In this document: in pieces, positions 16,116 through 24,099 of the stretch
Numbering within the stretch: position 1 is the first letter of the stretch
Layout of the letters: every line of letters begins with the position of its first letter
Assembly: GCA_964500805.1 (NCBI GenBank)
Contig: CAZCQH010000027.1
Coordinates: 1 to 64,000 of the forward strand
From: Ga0077555 sp964500805
Lineage (GTDB): Bacteria; Pseudomonadota; Alphaproteobacteria; Rhizobiales; Hyphomicrobiaceae
DNA: 64,000 nucleotides
Reading direction: 5' to 3'
Notes under the pieces: model-generated
What the model saw: the letters and a program-made list of their open reading frames with translations, nothing else
Database searches by the model: none
Told to the model about the DNA's origin: nothing
Position numbers and translations under genes: made by a program

Positions 16116-17021
16116 ATGGCGCAGCGCGAGCGGGTAGGCCTCATCGGAGTCGGCAACATGGGCGCGCCGATGGCGCGCTGCCTCGCCAAGGCCGAGCACC
16201 CGGTGATGCTGTTCGACACCAAGCGAGAGGCACTCGAACCGTTCCGCGGCGAAAGCAACATGTTCACGATCGCTCCGGATCTGGTCTCGGTCGGCGCTGA
16301 GTGCCGCACGGTGATCACGATGCTGCCCGACAGCAAGATCGTGCGCGCGGCGACGTTCGGCGGCACCGATGGTGCGGCCGGGTTCGCAGCGAAACTCGCG
16401 AAGGGCTCAGTCGTCGTCGATATGAGCTCGAGCTATCCGATCGACACGCAGAAGCTCGGCGAGGAGCTGGCAGCGCGCGGCGTGGCGTTGGTCGACGCGC
16501 CGGTCTCGGGCGGCGTGCCGAAAGCGATCACGGGCCAGCTGGCGATCATGGCCGGCGGCAAGACGGAGGACATCGACCGCGTCGAGCCGGTGCTGAAGGC
16601 GATGGGGACAGTGCATCGCACAGGGCCTCTCGGATCCGGCCACGCCATGAAGGCGCTCAACAATTACGTCTCCGCTGCGGGGCTGGTAGCGACATCCGAA
16701 GCGCTGGTGATCGGGCAGCGGTTCGGCCTCGACGGCGCTGTCATGACCAAGGTGCTGAATGCCTCCACGGGAAAGAACAACACCACCGAGAACAAGGTCG
16801 AGCGCTACATGCTGAACCACGCCTTCAACTCGGGCTTCGCGCTGGCGCTGATGGACAAGGACGTCGGCATGGCAAACCGGCTGGCGTCGGAGCTCGGCAT
16901 CGACGCGGCCGAGCTGGCGTTCGTGTCCAAGCTGCTGGGCAAGGTGCTGGAAGAGCTGGGGCCCGGCGCCGATCACACCGCGGTCTACGGCTACGCGGAG
17001 AAGAAGGGCGGACAGGGCTAG
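16116..17021 (+). CDS. 3-hydroxyisobutyrate dehydrogenase-family NAD(P)-dependent oxidoreductase (copy 1)
   Basis: This 301-residue beta-hydroxyacid dehydrogenase has the Rossmann motif GLIGVGNMGAPMARCL at residues 7–22, the substrate signature DAPVSGGVPKAITGQLAIMAGG near 121–142, and the catalytic lysine in GSGHAMKALNNYVSAAG. I chose ATG 16116 because AGAGGAAACGAATC sits just upstream. Family members oxidise 3-hydroxyisobutyrate, tartronate semialdehyde and related acids; the substrate is not readable. A paralogue lies at 36340–37308, and repeats of one family lie upstream of both. Confidence 0.9.
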   Translation: MAQRERVGLIGVGNMGAPMARCLAKAEHPVMLFDTKREALEPFRGESNMFTIAPDLVSVGAECRTVITMLPDSKIVRAATFGGTDGAAGFAAKLAKGSVVVDMSSSYPIDTQKLGEELAARGVALVDAPVSGGVPKAITGQLAIMAGGKTEDIDRVEPVLKAMGTVHRTGPLGSGHAMKALNNYVSAAGLVATSEALVIGQRFGLDGAVMTKVLNASTGKNNTTENKVERYMLNHAFNSGFALALMDKDVGMANRLASELGIDAAELAFVSKLLGKVLEELGPGADHTAVYGYAEKKGGQG

Positions 17022-17206
17022 CGGGGCCAACCGGAAACCGCGCGGCTGCCGCACTCAGCAATCGTCCACAGGGTTCGATGCCCGCAGGCTTGTGCCGGCT
17101 TGGGGCGGGGAAGCGACTCGGGTCATGAACGGGAGGCTGCGCAGCTGGGCCTGCTGCGGCGTGTTTCCCTTTGCCGCTCGTTCCGGCAATCCGAGTGAGG
17201 CCGACC

Positions 17207-19186
17207 ATGACTTTGCTCTTCAGCGTTTTGACCGCTGCCTACGGCAAGGGGACGCACCATCGCCTCGCGCTCGACGGCGTGCGCCGGCTTGAAGGGCCCG
17301 ACGCGGAGGCGTGGCAACGGCTCTTCTACAAGCACGCCGAGACTCTGGTGACCGGCAGCAAGGCGCCTGACGACCAGTTCAAGGACTTCCAGAACCACGT
17401 GCTGCACCCGCGCGACAACTTCTGGGGCGGCGCGCCCGATAAGGCGCGGAGCTGGTACGTCGATCTGGTCGAGCAATTGGCCAAGGGCGACTGGCCGGCG
17501 GCGGTGTGGTGCGCGGGCGTGTTGAGCCACTACGTCACCGATCCGATCAACCCTTTTCACACGGCGCAGTCGGAGGCGGAGAACGCGATCCACCGCGCCT
17601 TTGAATGGAGCATCTCGACCTCCTACGCCGACCTGAAGAAGCTCGTGAATGCGGATGCACGGCGCGAGATCAACGTCAGCGACGGCGGCGATTGGCTGGA
17701 GCGGCTGATCTGCCAGGCGGCGAGTGATGCCAATCGGCACTACGAGAAGCTGATTGCGCACTACGACATTCATCGTGGCGTCGTGGACCCGCCATCCGGG
17801 CTGGATGAGATTGCGCGCAAGATCATCGGCGACCTGATCGGACAGGCATCGGCGGTGTTCGCGGTGGTGCTGCAGCGGGCGATCGCGGACTCGAAGGCGA
17901 CGCCGCCGGACGTGTCGCTGACACTCGAGGCGATTCTGGCGACGCTGAAGATCCCGGTGGCGAAGCTGTTGAAGAAGCTCGCCGACAAGGACGAGCGCCG
18001 GCTCGTCGAGCGCATGTACGACGAGCTGAAAGCGACAGGCACGGTCGAGGTCAACCTCCCCGAGGACGATCGCATGGTGCGCGATCTTCACGCCAAGGAG
18101 GTGCTGGCCGCGCGGGCGAAGCCGGATCTCTCCAAACGCTTCCCGGAGAAAGGGAGGCGCAAGACAGCCGTAACCGAGGGCGAGCTGAAGGAGCGGCCGG
18201 GCCTCCCGGGTGCGGCGCCCAGCGCGGCGCCGGCGGCCGCACCACCGGCGCAGGCGGTGCAAGAGACCGAAGCTGCCGTCGCACCGAGAGCCGCCAAGGC
18301 GGAGACGTCGGTCCCAGTGGTGATACCGGCGGCATTCACTTCTTCGACGCAGAAGCGGGCACCGGTGATGCCGCCGGCCGCCGCTGTACCGGAAAAGCCG
18401 CCTGCCGATCCGCCGTCGCATCCCGCTCTGGCGGCCGAGCCGAGTGCAAGTACTGCCGTCTCGCCCGCGGCGCAGCCGGTTCCCGCCATTTCGGTTGCAA
18501 CGCCGGAGCCTGCCGCTTCACGCCCAAGGCTCATCGAGGCTTTGGCAACCGTCCAGCCGCTGCCTCCGCCAACGACTCGCGCCAGCGCTGAGGCCGAGCA
18601 ACCGCTGATGAAGGTCGATCGCGCGGCTGACACAAAAGCGACACCGGCGCCAGAGCCGCAGCGGCCGACAAGGCAGACTGCTGTGCCATCCGTGACTCCG
18701 CTCCGTGCATCGCCGTCTGGCCGAGGCCAGCCGCCATCGAATGCCGAATTGAGCGTGCCGCGACTTTACCTGACGCCGGCACAGCCGATCGTCGATGCGC
18801 CGTCGATCGGGCCGAAGATGGCCGAGCGTCTCATTCCGCTTGGCATTAAGACGGTCGCTGATCTGCTGGCGGCCGACGCACGCACGCTTGCAACCGAACT
18901 TGCCATGTCGGTCGTGACGCCGGCGGTCATCACCGACTGGCAGGATCAGGCGCGGCTGGTGTGCACCGTGCCAGGCCTGCGCGGCACGCATGCGCAGTTG
19001 CTGGTGGGCGCGGGCTTTCGCTCGGCGGAGGCCATCGCCACGGCGGAGCCGGCGGATCTGTGTTCTCGCGTGCTGATGTTCGCGACAGGCAAGGACGGGC
19101 AGCGCATTCTGCGCGACGGACATCCACCGGACATCGACCGCATCAAGTCCTGGGTCGACAGCGCGCGGGCCGTTCGGGCGGCTTGA
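17207..19186 (+). CDS. Zinc-dependent phospholipase C-like domain fused to a C-terminal DUF4332 helix-hairpin-helix domain
   Basis: This is a 659-residue multidomain protein starting at ATG 17207. The N-terminal 1–180 residues show KGTHHRLALDG (histidines near 15–16) and LSHYVTDPINPFHTAQSE (near 106–123), matching zinc-ligand segments of the phospholipase C/S1-P1 nuclease fold. A helical region follows to about 300. Residues about 325–510 are a Pro/Ala-rich, low-complexity linker. The end (about 515–655) has two HhH-like repeats (DAPSIGPKMAERLIPLGIKT; VPGLRGTHAQLLVGAGFRS) like DUF4332. No signal peptide is obvious beyond a short hydrophobic start (MTLLFSVLTAAYG). The biological role is unknown; HhH modules suggest nucleic-acid or protein contact. 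Confidence 0.75.
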   Translation: MTLLFSVLTAAYGKGTHHRLALDGVRRLEGPDAEAWQRLFYKHAETLVTGSKAPDDQFKDFQNHVLHPRDNFWGGAPDKARSWYVDLVEQLAKGDWPAAVWCAGVLSHYVTDPINPFHTAQSEAENAIHRAFEWSISTSYADLKKLVNADARREINVSDGGDWLERLICQAASDANRHYEKLIAHYDIHRGVVDPPSGLDEIARKIIGDLIGQASAVFAVVLQRAIADSKATPPDVSLTLEAILATLKIPVAKLLKKLADKDERRLVERMYDELKATGTVEVNLPEDDRMVRDLHAKEVLAARAKPDLSKRFPEKGRRKTAVTEGELKERPGLPGAAPSAAPAAAPPAQAVQETEAAVAPRAAKAETSVPVVIPAAFTSSTQKRAPVMPPAAAVPEKPPADPPSHPALAAEPSASTAVSPAAQPVPAISVATPEPAASRPRLIEALATVQPLPPPTTRASAEAEQPLMKVDRAADTKATPAPEPQRPTRQTAVPSVTPLRASPSGRGQPPSNAELSVPRLYLTPAQPIVDAPSIGPKMAERLIPLGIKTVADLLAADARTLATELAMSVVTPAVITDWQDQARLVCTVPGLRGTHAQLLVGAGFRSAEAIATAEPADLCSRVLMFATGKDGQRILRDGHPPDIDRIKSWVDSARAVRAA

Positions 19187-19197
19187 GCGCCGGCTGC

Positions 19198-19380
19198 TCA
19201 AGCGGCTGTCGCGGTGACGATCCAAGTTGCGGCGTTGAGGCTGACCTGATTGCCAGCTCGTGCGGCGAGAACGGCCCGCACGCGGAGTTCGGCGACGGCC
19301 AATAGAGAAGGGTGATCCCTGAGGATTTTGCCAAGCGCCCCAACCTTGGTGAGAACCTCGACGGTTGTCTCCACGTCGCC
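19198..19380 (-). pseudogene. C-terminal remnant of a class I SAM-dependent methyltransferase
   Basis: About 60 residues in one frame (VETTVEVLTKVGALGKILRD … VSLNAATWIVTATAA) match the characteristic tail of a family of SAM-dependent methyltransferases ending in ATWIVTA. The methyltransferase core with its SAM-binding glycine motif is absent: immediately upstream in this direction lies the end of the small membrane protein gene at 19418. The likely explanation is a deletion that left only the 3' end. Recognition is from memory of the tail pattern, so this is tentative. Confidence 0.4.
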
Positions 19381-19417
19381 ACAACCATGCCTCGGTGTGC
19401 AGGTCATCATTCGCGCG

Positions 19418-19639
19418 TCACTTCGGCAGCAGCGTGTCGGCGATGATGCGGATGATCTCGACGTAGCTCATGAGCAGGCCGTAGGCGATGGCGCCGATGA
19501 CGAGGCCCGCCGGCAGCACGAACCAAGTCCAGCCGTTGGCGATCAGAAGCAAGGCGGCGAGCGGAATGAGCGCGGCAAGCCCGATCGCCAGCGCTTTGCC
19601 GTGCTTCAGGATGAGACTCACCGTCGGATACTGGTCCAT
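19418..19639 (-). CDS. Small two-helix membrane protein
   Basis: This 73-residue protein starts MDQYPTVSLILKHGKALAIG at 19637–19639. It has two hydrophobic helices (about residues 14–33 and 38–58) and a short tail ending IIRIIADTLLPK. I do not recognise a named family; similar short membrane proteins are common in Hyphomicrobiales. It lies between the methyltransferase remnant and a 26-bp palindrome, downstream of the gene at 19739. Confidence 0.6.
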   Translation of the reverse strand: MDQYPTVSLILKHGKALAIGLAALIPLAALLLIANGWTWFVLPAGLVIGAIAYGLLMSYVEIIRIIADTLLPK

Positions 19640-19681
19640 GTCTCTCGGGCCCGTGTCGTTTCCGGTAGCGCGCTCCTGGTC

Positions 19682-19707
19682 GGGGTCAGACCCATGGGTC
19701 TGACCCC
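19682..19707. repeat. Perfect 26-bp palindrome
   Basis: The 13-mer ggggtcagaccca is followed directly by its exact reverse complement, giving a perfect 26-bp palindrome with no spacer. It lies 43 bp upstream of the small membrane protein start. It may be an operator, a cruciform-forming repeat or a mobile-element end; the ggtcagaccca core is a motif I associate with dispersed bacterial repeats, but I cannot check copy number. Confidence 0.7.
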
Positions 19708-19738
19708 TTGCGGTTCGCCGCATGTGCCGGCTTCAATT

Positions 19739-20257
19739 TTACTTCGCGATCCGCGGCGTGATCGGCTTGAAGATTCGCACTCCGTCGACGCCGAACATGC
19801 TCGCGCGCAACTCACCGGGATTGAGCACCACGATGCCGCGGCGCTCACTCGTCTTGTCGAGGCCGGCGCTGCGCCCGTACGTCATGCGGCCAGCGATGGA
19901 GTCGGGCACTTTCGCGTTGCCCTCCGACATCACCAGATGTTGGTCGACGGCGACGGCAGGTGTCTCCGCCCAGCCGTCGAACAGGTTGCGGTACCAGTTG
20001 GTGTGCCGGTCCTTCCACTCACCGGTCGAGGCGGGACCGCCGTTGGCCTTGTACTCCTTGCTCTCGAACACCTCTGGGCCCGCGACCTCGTGCAGGGCGA
20101 GCCACGGGGACTTGGTCGGCGTGAGACAACGGAAGCGCTGCGTCGCGGTGAAGCCCGGCACGTTGCGCACGAGCCGAGTCGTGTGCTCGAGGTACCAGGT
20201 GTGCCAATCGTGCTCACGGGCAGGATCGCGAAAGTCCATCTCGACGATGTAGATCAT
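19739..20257 (-). CDS. Conserved hypothetical protein, dimeric alpha/beta-barrel-like
   Basis: This 172-residue protein opens MIYIVEMDFRDPAREHDWHTWYLEHTTRLV and continues with VPGFTATQRFRCL, the pattern of ferredoxin-like alpha/beta-barrel proteins (EthD/ABM type), in which a short acid-base residue set acts on small organic substrates. WYLEHTTRLVRNVPGF corresponds to the (W/H)YxxHH region. It begins a minus-strand group that includes a flavoprotein dehydrogenase, an EthD protein and an LLM oxidoreductase, suggesting a catabolic pathway. Function is not assigned. Confidence 0.65.
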   Translation of the reverse strand: MIYIVEMDFRDPAREHDWHTWYLEHTTRLVRNVPGFTATQRFRCLTPTKSPWLALHEVAGPEVFESKEYKANGGPASTGEWKDRHTNWYRNLFDGWAETPAVAVDQHLVMSEGNAKVPDSIAGRMTYGRSAGLDKTSERRGIVVLNPGELRASMFGVDGVRIFKPITPRIAK

Positions 20258-20289
20258 TGCGGCGGCTCCAGTCGGTCACTTCATCTCAG

Positions 20290-20607
20290 CTACTCAACCA
20301 TCGCGACCAACGCGATGACAATCATCCAAATGAGCGCAATTACACCCGCCAGTTCGATCCAAAACCGGTTCTTCGCAGCGATGAAAACGCCTTTGTCTCT
20401 TTCGTCGACCGGCCAGAAAAACAAATCCTGAGTACGCCACCTATGTGCACCCCAAACACCGTGTCCCGTCATCAGGTTCTTGACGATGAACCGATCATTG
20501 TCGCGATTGACCGCTTGGCTGCGAATAAGCGCCGCATAGTGACTGAGCCGAAGATAGGACACCGCCACGATAGCAGCGACACCACTCATGTAGATCAGAA
20601 GTGTCAT
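20290..20607 (-). CDS. Hypothetical two-helix membrane protein
   Basis: This 105-residue protein has a hydrophobic helix at each end (MTLLIYMSGVAAIVAVSYL; IELAGVIALIWMIVIALVAM) around a polar, Trp/Arg-rich middle (GVWGAHRWRTQDLFFWPVDE). I recognise no family. It starts 3 bp after the stop of the flavoprotein gene, so it is probably co-transcribed with it. Its codon use has more rare, AT-ending codons than its neighbours, which may indicate later acquisition. Confidence 0.55.
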   Translation of the reverse strand: MTLLIYMSGVAAIVAVSYLRLSHYAALIRSQAVNRDNDRFIVKNLMTGHGVWGAHRWRTQDLFFWPVDERDKGVFIAAKNRFWIELAGVIALIWMIVIALVAMVE

Positions 20608-20610
20608 CGC

Positions 20611-22020
20611 TTAGGCTCGCTCGAGCGACGCAGCAATATCCTCTGCAGCGAGCAGGCCCTGCACGCCCGCCTTGGTCAGCCCGCCGATGTACGCCGAGCG
20701 CTCGCCGCCTTCGAGGCCGCCGGTGGTGGAGCCCGCCGCGTAGAGACCGTCGATGATCGAGCCGTCCGGACGCAGCACGCGCGACGTGCCGTCGACGCGA
20801 ATGCCGCCCATCGTATAGGTGATGCCCGCGACAATGGGGATGGCCATGAAAGGCCCTGTTGCGATCGGCATCGCTGCGAACCGGTCCGTGCGCCGGCCGG
20901 GCGACAGCGCGTCGAGCCGCCTCTCGCGAACAGCCCCGTTGTAGGCCGCGACCGTGCTGTCCAAACCCGCCGCATCGATCTTCGCCATCTGAGCGAGCGC
21001 CGCAAGCGACGGTGCCTTGTGGATGGTGCCGCCGGCATTGGCGAGCGTCGGGTTCGCTGGAATGCGCGCCGACTTGCCGGGGCCGTCCCAGATGGCGGCG
21101 TCGAACACTGCCGTCACCGACAGCGGATCGTCGAGCCGCGCAATGGCGTTCGCGAGCGCGACGCCACCCAAGCCCTCGTCAACAAATCGGCAGCCGTTGG
21201 CGTCGACGAGGATGCCGGCTGTCGCAATCGCGTCGAGCTCCGGATAGGGCCAGACCTTGTCGCTGGTCATGGCATCGCGGCAGAGGAGGTGGCCGTAGAA
21301 GCGGTTGAGCGGCGTGATTGCAGCGCCCGCCTCTCGCGCCATGGTGAGGCCATCGCCTTTGCCCGTGGCGCCGCCGCGTTGCTTCACACGGTCCGGCGCC
21401 TTGGCAATGTGCTCGCCGAGCAGCGCCAGATTGGCCTGGAAGCCGCCGTCGGCGAGGATGACCGCGCGGCCGCTGTAGGTTTGCGAGCCAGCAGCCGTGC
21501 TCACCTCGACACCGGTCACGCGACCGCCGGATATGACAAGCTTCTCCGCACGCGCGCCCCGCACGACCTGGCCGCCGCGCGCGGCGATCCTCTCGACCAG
21601 CCGGCGCAGCATGACATCGGGCCCGCGCCCCATCCACTCCTGGCCGGCCACGATCGGCCGCGGCGGCGCCAGGATGTGGTTCTGCCAGGCAACCTGCGTC
21701 CGAATGAATTGCGCGCCCTGGGTCTTGAGCCACTGGACCAGACGTCCGCCGTTGCCAGCCATCGCATCAGCCTGGGCCGGATCGGCCTTGCCCTCGCTCG
21801 CCGCGTCGATAGCCGCGCGCAGCACCGCCGGCGGCGAGGTGATATCGGTGAAGGCGATGTGGAACACGCCGCCTGACATGCGAGCGTTGTTCGGATAGCG
21901 CTCGTCCGTGCCGGCCTCCAGCACGATGACCGAGCGGCCAAGCTCCGTCGCTCGCGCGCCCGCCACGAGTCCCGCAAGGCCCCCGCCGACGATGATCACG
22001 TCTGCTATCGTGCCTGTCAT
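20611..22020 (-). CDS. FAD-dependent dehydrogenase, tricarballylate dehydrogenase/fumarate reductase flavoprotein family
   Basis: This 469-residue flavoprotein starts MTGTIADVIIVGGGLAGLVA at 22018–22020, with the FAD-binding GGGLAGLVAG and the acidic ribose ligand in VIVLEAG. The region AVILADGGFQANLALLGEH, HLLCRDAMTSDKVWPYPE and the C-terminal FAD motif YAAGSTTGGLEGGERSAYIGGLTKAGVQG fit the TcuA/fumarate-reductase family. TMGGIRVDGTSRVLRPDGSIIDGLY is also typical. Tricarballylate or 3-oxosteroid-like substrates are known for relatives; the neighbours here (EthD, LLM oxidoreductase) point to an organic-acid or xenobiotic pathway. No TcuB-like partner is nearby. Confidence 0.87.
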   Translation of the reverse strand: MTGTIADVIIVGGGLAGLVAGARATELGRSVIVLEAGTDERYPNNARMSGGVFHIAFTDITSPPAVLRAAIDAASEGKADPAQADAMAGNGGRLVQWLKTQGAQFIRTQVAWQNHILAPPRPIVAGQEWMGRGPDVMLRRLVERIAARGGQVVRGARAEKLVISGGRVTGVEVSTAAGSQTYSGRAVILADGGFQANLALLGEHIAKAPDRVKQRGGATGKGDGLTMAREAGAAITPLNRFYGHLLCRDAMTSDKVWPYPELDAIATAGILVDANGCRFVDEGLGGVALANAIARLDDPLSVTAVFDAAIWDGPGKSARIPANPTLANAGGTIHKAPSLAALAQMAKIDAAGLDSTVAAYNGAVRERRLDALSPGRRTDRFAAMPIATGPFMAIPIVAGITYTMGGIRVDGTSRVLRPDGSIIDGLYAAGSTTGGLEGGERSAYIGGLTKAGVQGLLAAEDIAASLERA

Positions 22021-22090
22021 CCAACCGCCTCCCGTCGGTGCGAGCGCAAGTAGCGCAATCTGCCGCGCTAAGGCGGCGCTCACGACCGCG

Positions 22091-22747
22091 TCAAACGAAC
22101 AACAGATCCTCGATGGCGTAAACCGCGGTGCGTGCGGCGTCGGCCCCGGTTCCGGCGAGCTTGGCCGATGACGCGATCAGAGCCGCTTCGCTCTCGAACG
22201 TCACGTCTGCAATTCCGGCGATCTGAACCTTCAGCTCCGGAATCTTGCTGTTGGGCGCCGCCGCCTGCTCGATGATCCGCTGCCGCCGGTAGCCGACGAC
22301 GCCCTCCAGCTTGCTCAGGCGTGCCTGCGCGGCATCCGCCCACTTCGGATCCGGCGGGCCAATGGCGACGACATAGACTTTCGCATGCGATTCGGAAGGA
22401 GCCGACTTGAGCACGTCGATCGGCTCGGTCACGAGGCGCGTAACGGCGCCGACGAACTGCTCGCTGTCGACGTTGCATTCCGCGATGCGCTTCGAGGTGT
22501 AGGCGATCTTGCGGGCTTCGTAGTCGGCGAACCAGAGCTCCGGAAAGCCTTCGAGCTCCAGCTCGCGCGCCAGCTCGTTGGTGACGGCGTGCCCGACGCA
22601 GTGATGCTGCACGTAATAGCTGACGCCCGGCAGCTCGGCGGTCATGACGCCGTGCGGATCGATCCAATGCTTGCGAAATTGCGCCAGCGTCAAGTCTGGC
22701 CGGCGCTTCATTACACTGATGGCTGCGATCAAGTCGTCCCCCTTCAA
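22091..22747 (-). CDS. EthD-domain protein, duplicated alpha/beta-barrel
   Basis: This 218-residue protein has the EthD pattern at its start: AAISVMKRRPDLTLAQFRKHWIDPHGVMTAELPGVSYYVQHHCV, where the pair of His and the RKHW/HG segment mark the active-site side. The C-terminal half (KVYVVAIGPPDPKWADAAQARLSKL) looks like a second ferredoxin-like domain. EthD proteins accompany monooxygenases and are thought to act on pathway intermediates. The gene is 30 bp after the LLM oxidoreductase on the same strand, so the two probably share an operon and substrate. Confidence 0.8.
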   Translation of the reverse strand: MKGDDLIAAISVMKRRPDLTLAQFRKHWIDPHGVMTAELPGVSYYVQHHCVGHAVTNELARELELEGFPELWFADYEARKIAYTSKRIAECNVDSEQFVGAVTRLVTEPIDVLKSAPSESHAKVYVVAIGPPDPKWADAAQARLSKLEGVVGYRRQRIIEQAAAPNSKIPELKVQIAGIADVTFESEAALIASSAKLAGTGADAARTAVYAIEDLLFV

Positions 22748-22777
22748 ATGACATCCATCCGAAACGTGCGCGACGAT

Positions 22778-23803
22778 CTACGCCCCCGCCCTCATTCGCC
22801 GGCGCACCTCGGGAAGCACCTTTTGGCCCATCAATTCGATGCTCGCGAGGATGTCGTCCTGCTTCATGCCAGGCCAGCTCAAGCGCATGGTGACGTGCGT
22901 GACACCAATCCTGTGCTGATCCATCAATGCGTCGATCACCTGCTGCGGCGAGCCGACTCCGAAGCGGTTCTGCGCCAGCTTCTTGAGCTGTACTTCCGGC
23001 GCGTCCTCTTTGGAGAACTTGAGTCCCGGTAGCCCCCACGACGCATAGGCGGCGTACTTGGTCAGCAGGAACGGCGCCGCGCGCCGCAACGCGGTCTCCT
23101 CGTCGGGCGCGCAGGCAACCTCGTAGAGGCGCACGATGTGCTCGCTTTTCGGCAAGCCCGCAGCAGCGCGTGACCTGACGAAGATCTCCGCGTGCTTCTG
23201 CACCTCGTCGAGGCGCGGTGTCGGCACGATGCACCAGCCGTCGGAGATTTTCGCGGCGCGCTCAACGGCCTGGTCGACGTGAGCCGCAACCATGATCGGC
23301 GGGCGCGGCTTCTTCGTTGGCTGCGGGCGGATGGTCAGGTTCTCGAACTGCCAGTGGCGGCCTTTGTGGGTGACCTTGTCCTCTGTCCAGAGCCGCCGGA
23401 TGATCTCGACGCCCTCGGCGAGCCTGGAAACGCGCTCCTTCATCGGCACGCCGAACATGTCGAACTCTTCCTGGCGGTAGCCGAGGCCGACGCCGAGATT
23501 GAACTTGCCGCCGCTGATCACGTCGAGGAACGCGGTGATCTCGGCGATCTCGATGGGGTTGTGCAGCGGCAGCAGCACGATGTTGGTGCCGAGCTCCAGG
23601 CCTTCGGCTTCGGCTGAAAGACGCGTCAGCATCGTGAGCAGCGGATAGTAGTGGAAGCCGTCGGTGATGTGGTGCTCGCCGCTCCAGATCGAGTCGAAGC
23701 CCGCCTTCTTGATCAAGCGCACCTGCTCGATCATTTCCGCAAACCGCCGGCCCGGATCGTCACCCTGGGCATGCTGCGCGTTGAGATAGACGCCGAGTTT
23801 CAT
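22778..23803 (-). CDS. LLM-class flavin-dependent oxidoreductase
   Basis: This 341-residue TIM-barrel luciferase-like monooxygenase uses reduced flavin and O2 to oxidise small organic substrates. It begins MKLGVYLNAQHAQGDDPGRR; FDSIWSGEHHITDGFHYYPLLTML, LELGTNIVLLPLHNPIEIAE, GKFNLGVGLGYRQEEFDMFGV and PPIMVAAHVDQAVERAAKISDGW are typical. It is the first gene of a minus-strand run toward 19739. The partner flavin reductase is not in the window. Confidence 0.88.
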   Translation of the reverse strand: MKLGVYLNAQHAQGDDPGRRFAEMIEQVRLIKKAGFDSIWSGEHHITDGFHYYPLLTMLTRLSAEAEGLELGTNIVLLPLHNPIEIAEITAFLDVISGGKFNLGVGLGYRQEEFDMFGVPMKERVSRLAEGVEIIRRLWTEDKVTHKGRHWQFENLTIRPQPTKKPRPPIMVAAHVDQAVERAAKISDGWCIVPTPRLDEVQKHAEIFVRSRAAAGLPKSEHIVRLYEVACAPDEETALRRAAPFLLTKYAAYASWGLPGLKFSKEDAPEVQLKKLAQNRFGVGSPQQVIDALMDQHRIGVTHVTMRLSWPGMKQDDILASIELMGQKVLPEVRRRMRAGA

Positions 23804-24099
23804 GAGGAGCTCGCTCTGGACTCTGGTGCGATTGTGGTTGTCCCACGCTCCCCCGACGGCACGAGACAGTCAAGACTGGCGGGGCATGCGGGGTGGGATA
23901 GCCGTTTCAGCCGGAGTGTGCATACACGCTGGTACCAATCTGGGCTCACGCTTGTCCTAAATCGGCAGGGATGATAGGCGGATACGGCATATTCCGGGGC
24001 GAGCATGTGACGCGTTCCTGCGTCCTTGCTCGACACGCCCAGTGATCGGACGGGACTTTCACAGTGGCAGCTGAATAGTCTCACGATGAAATCCATCAA

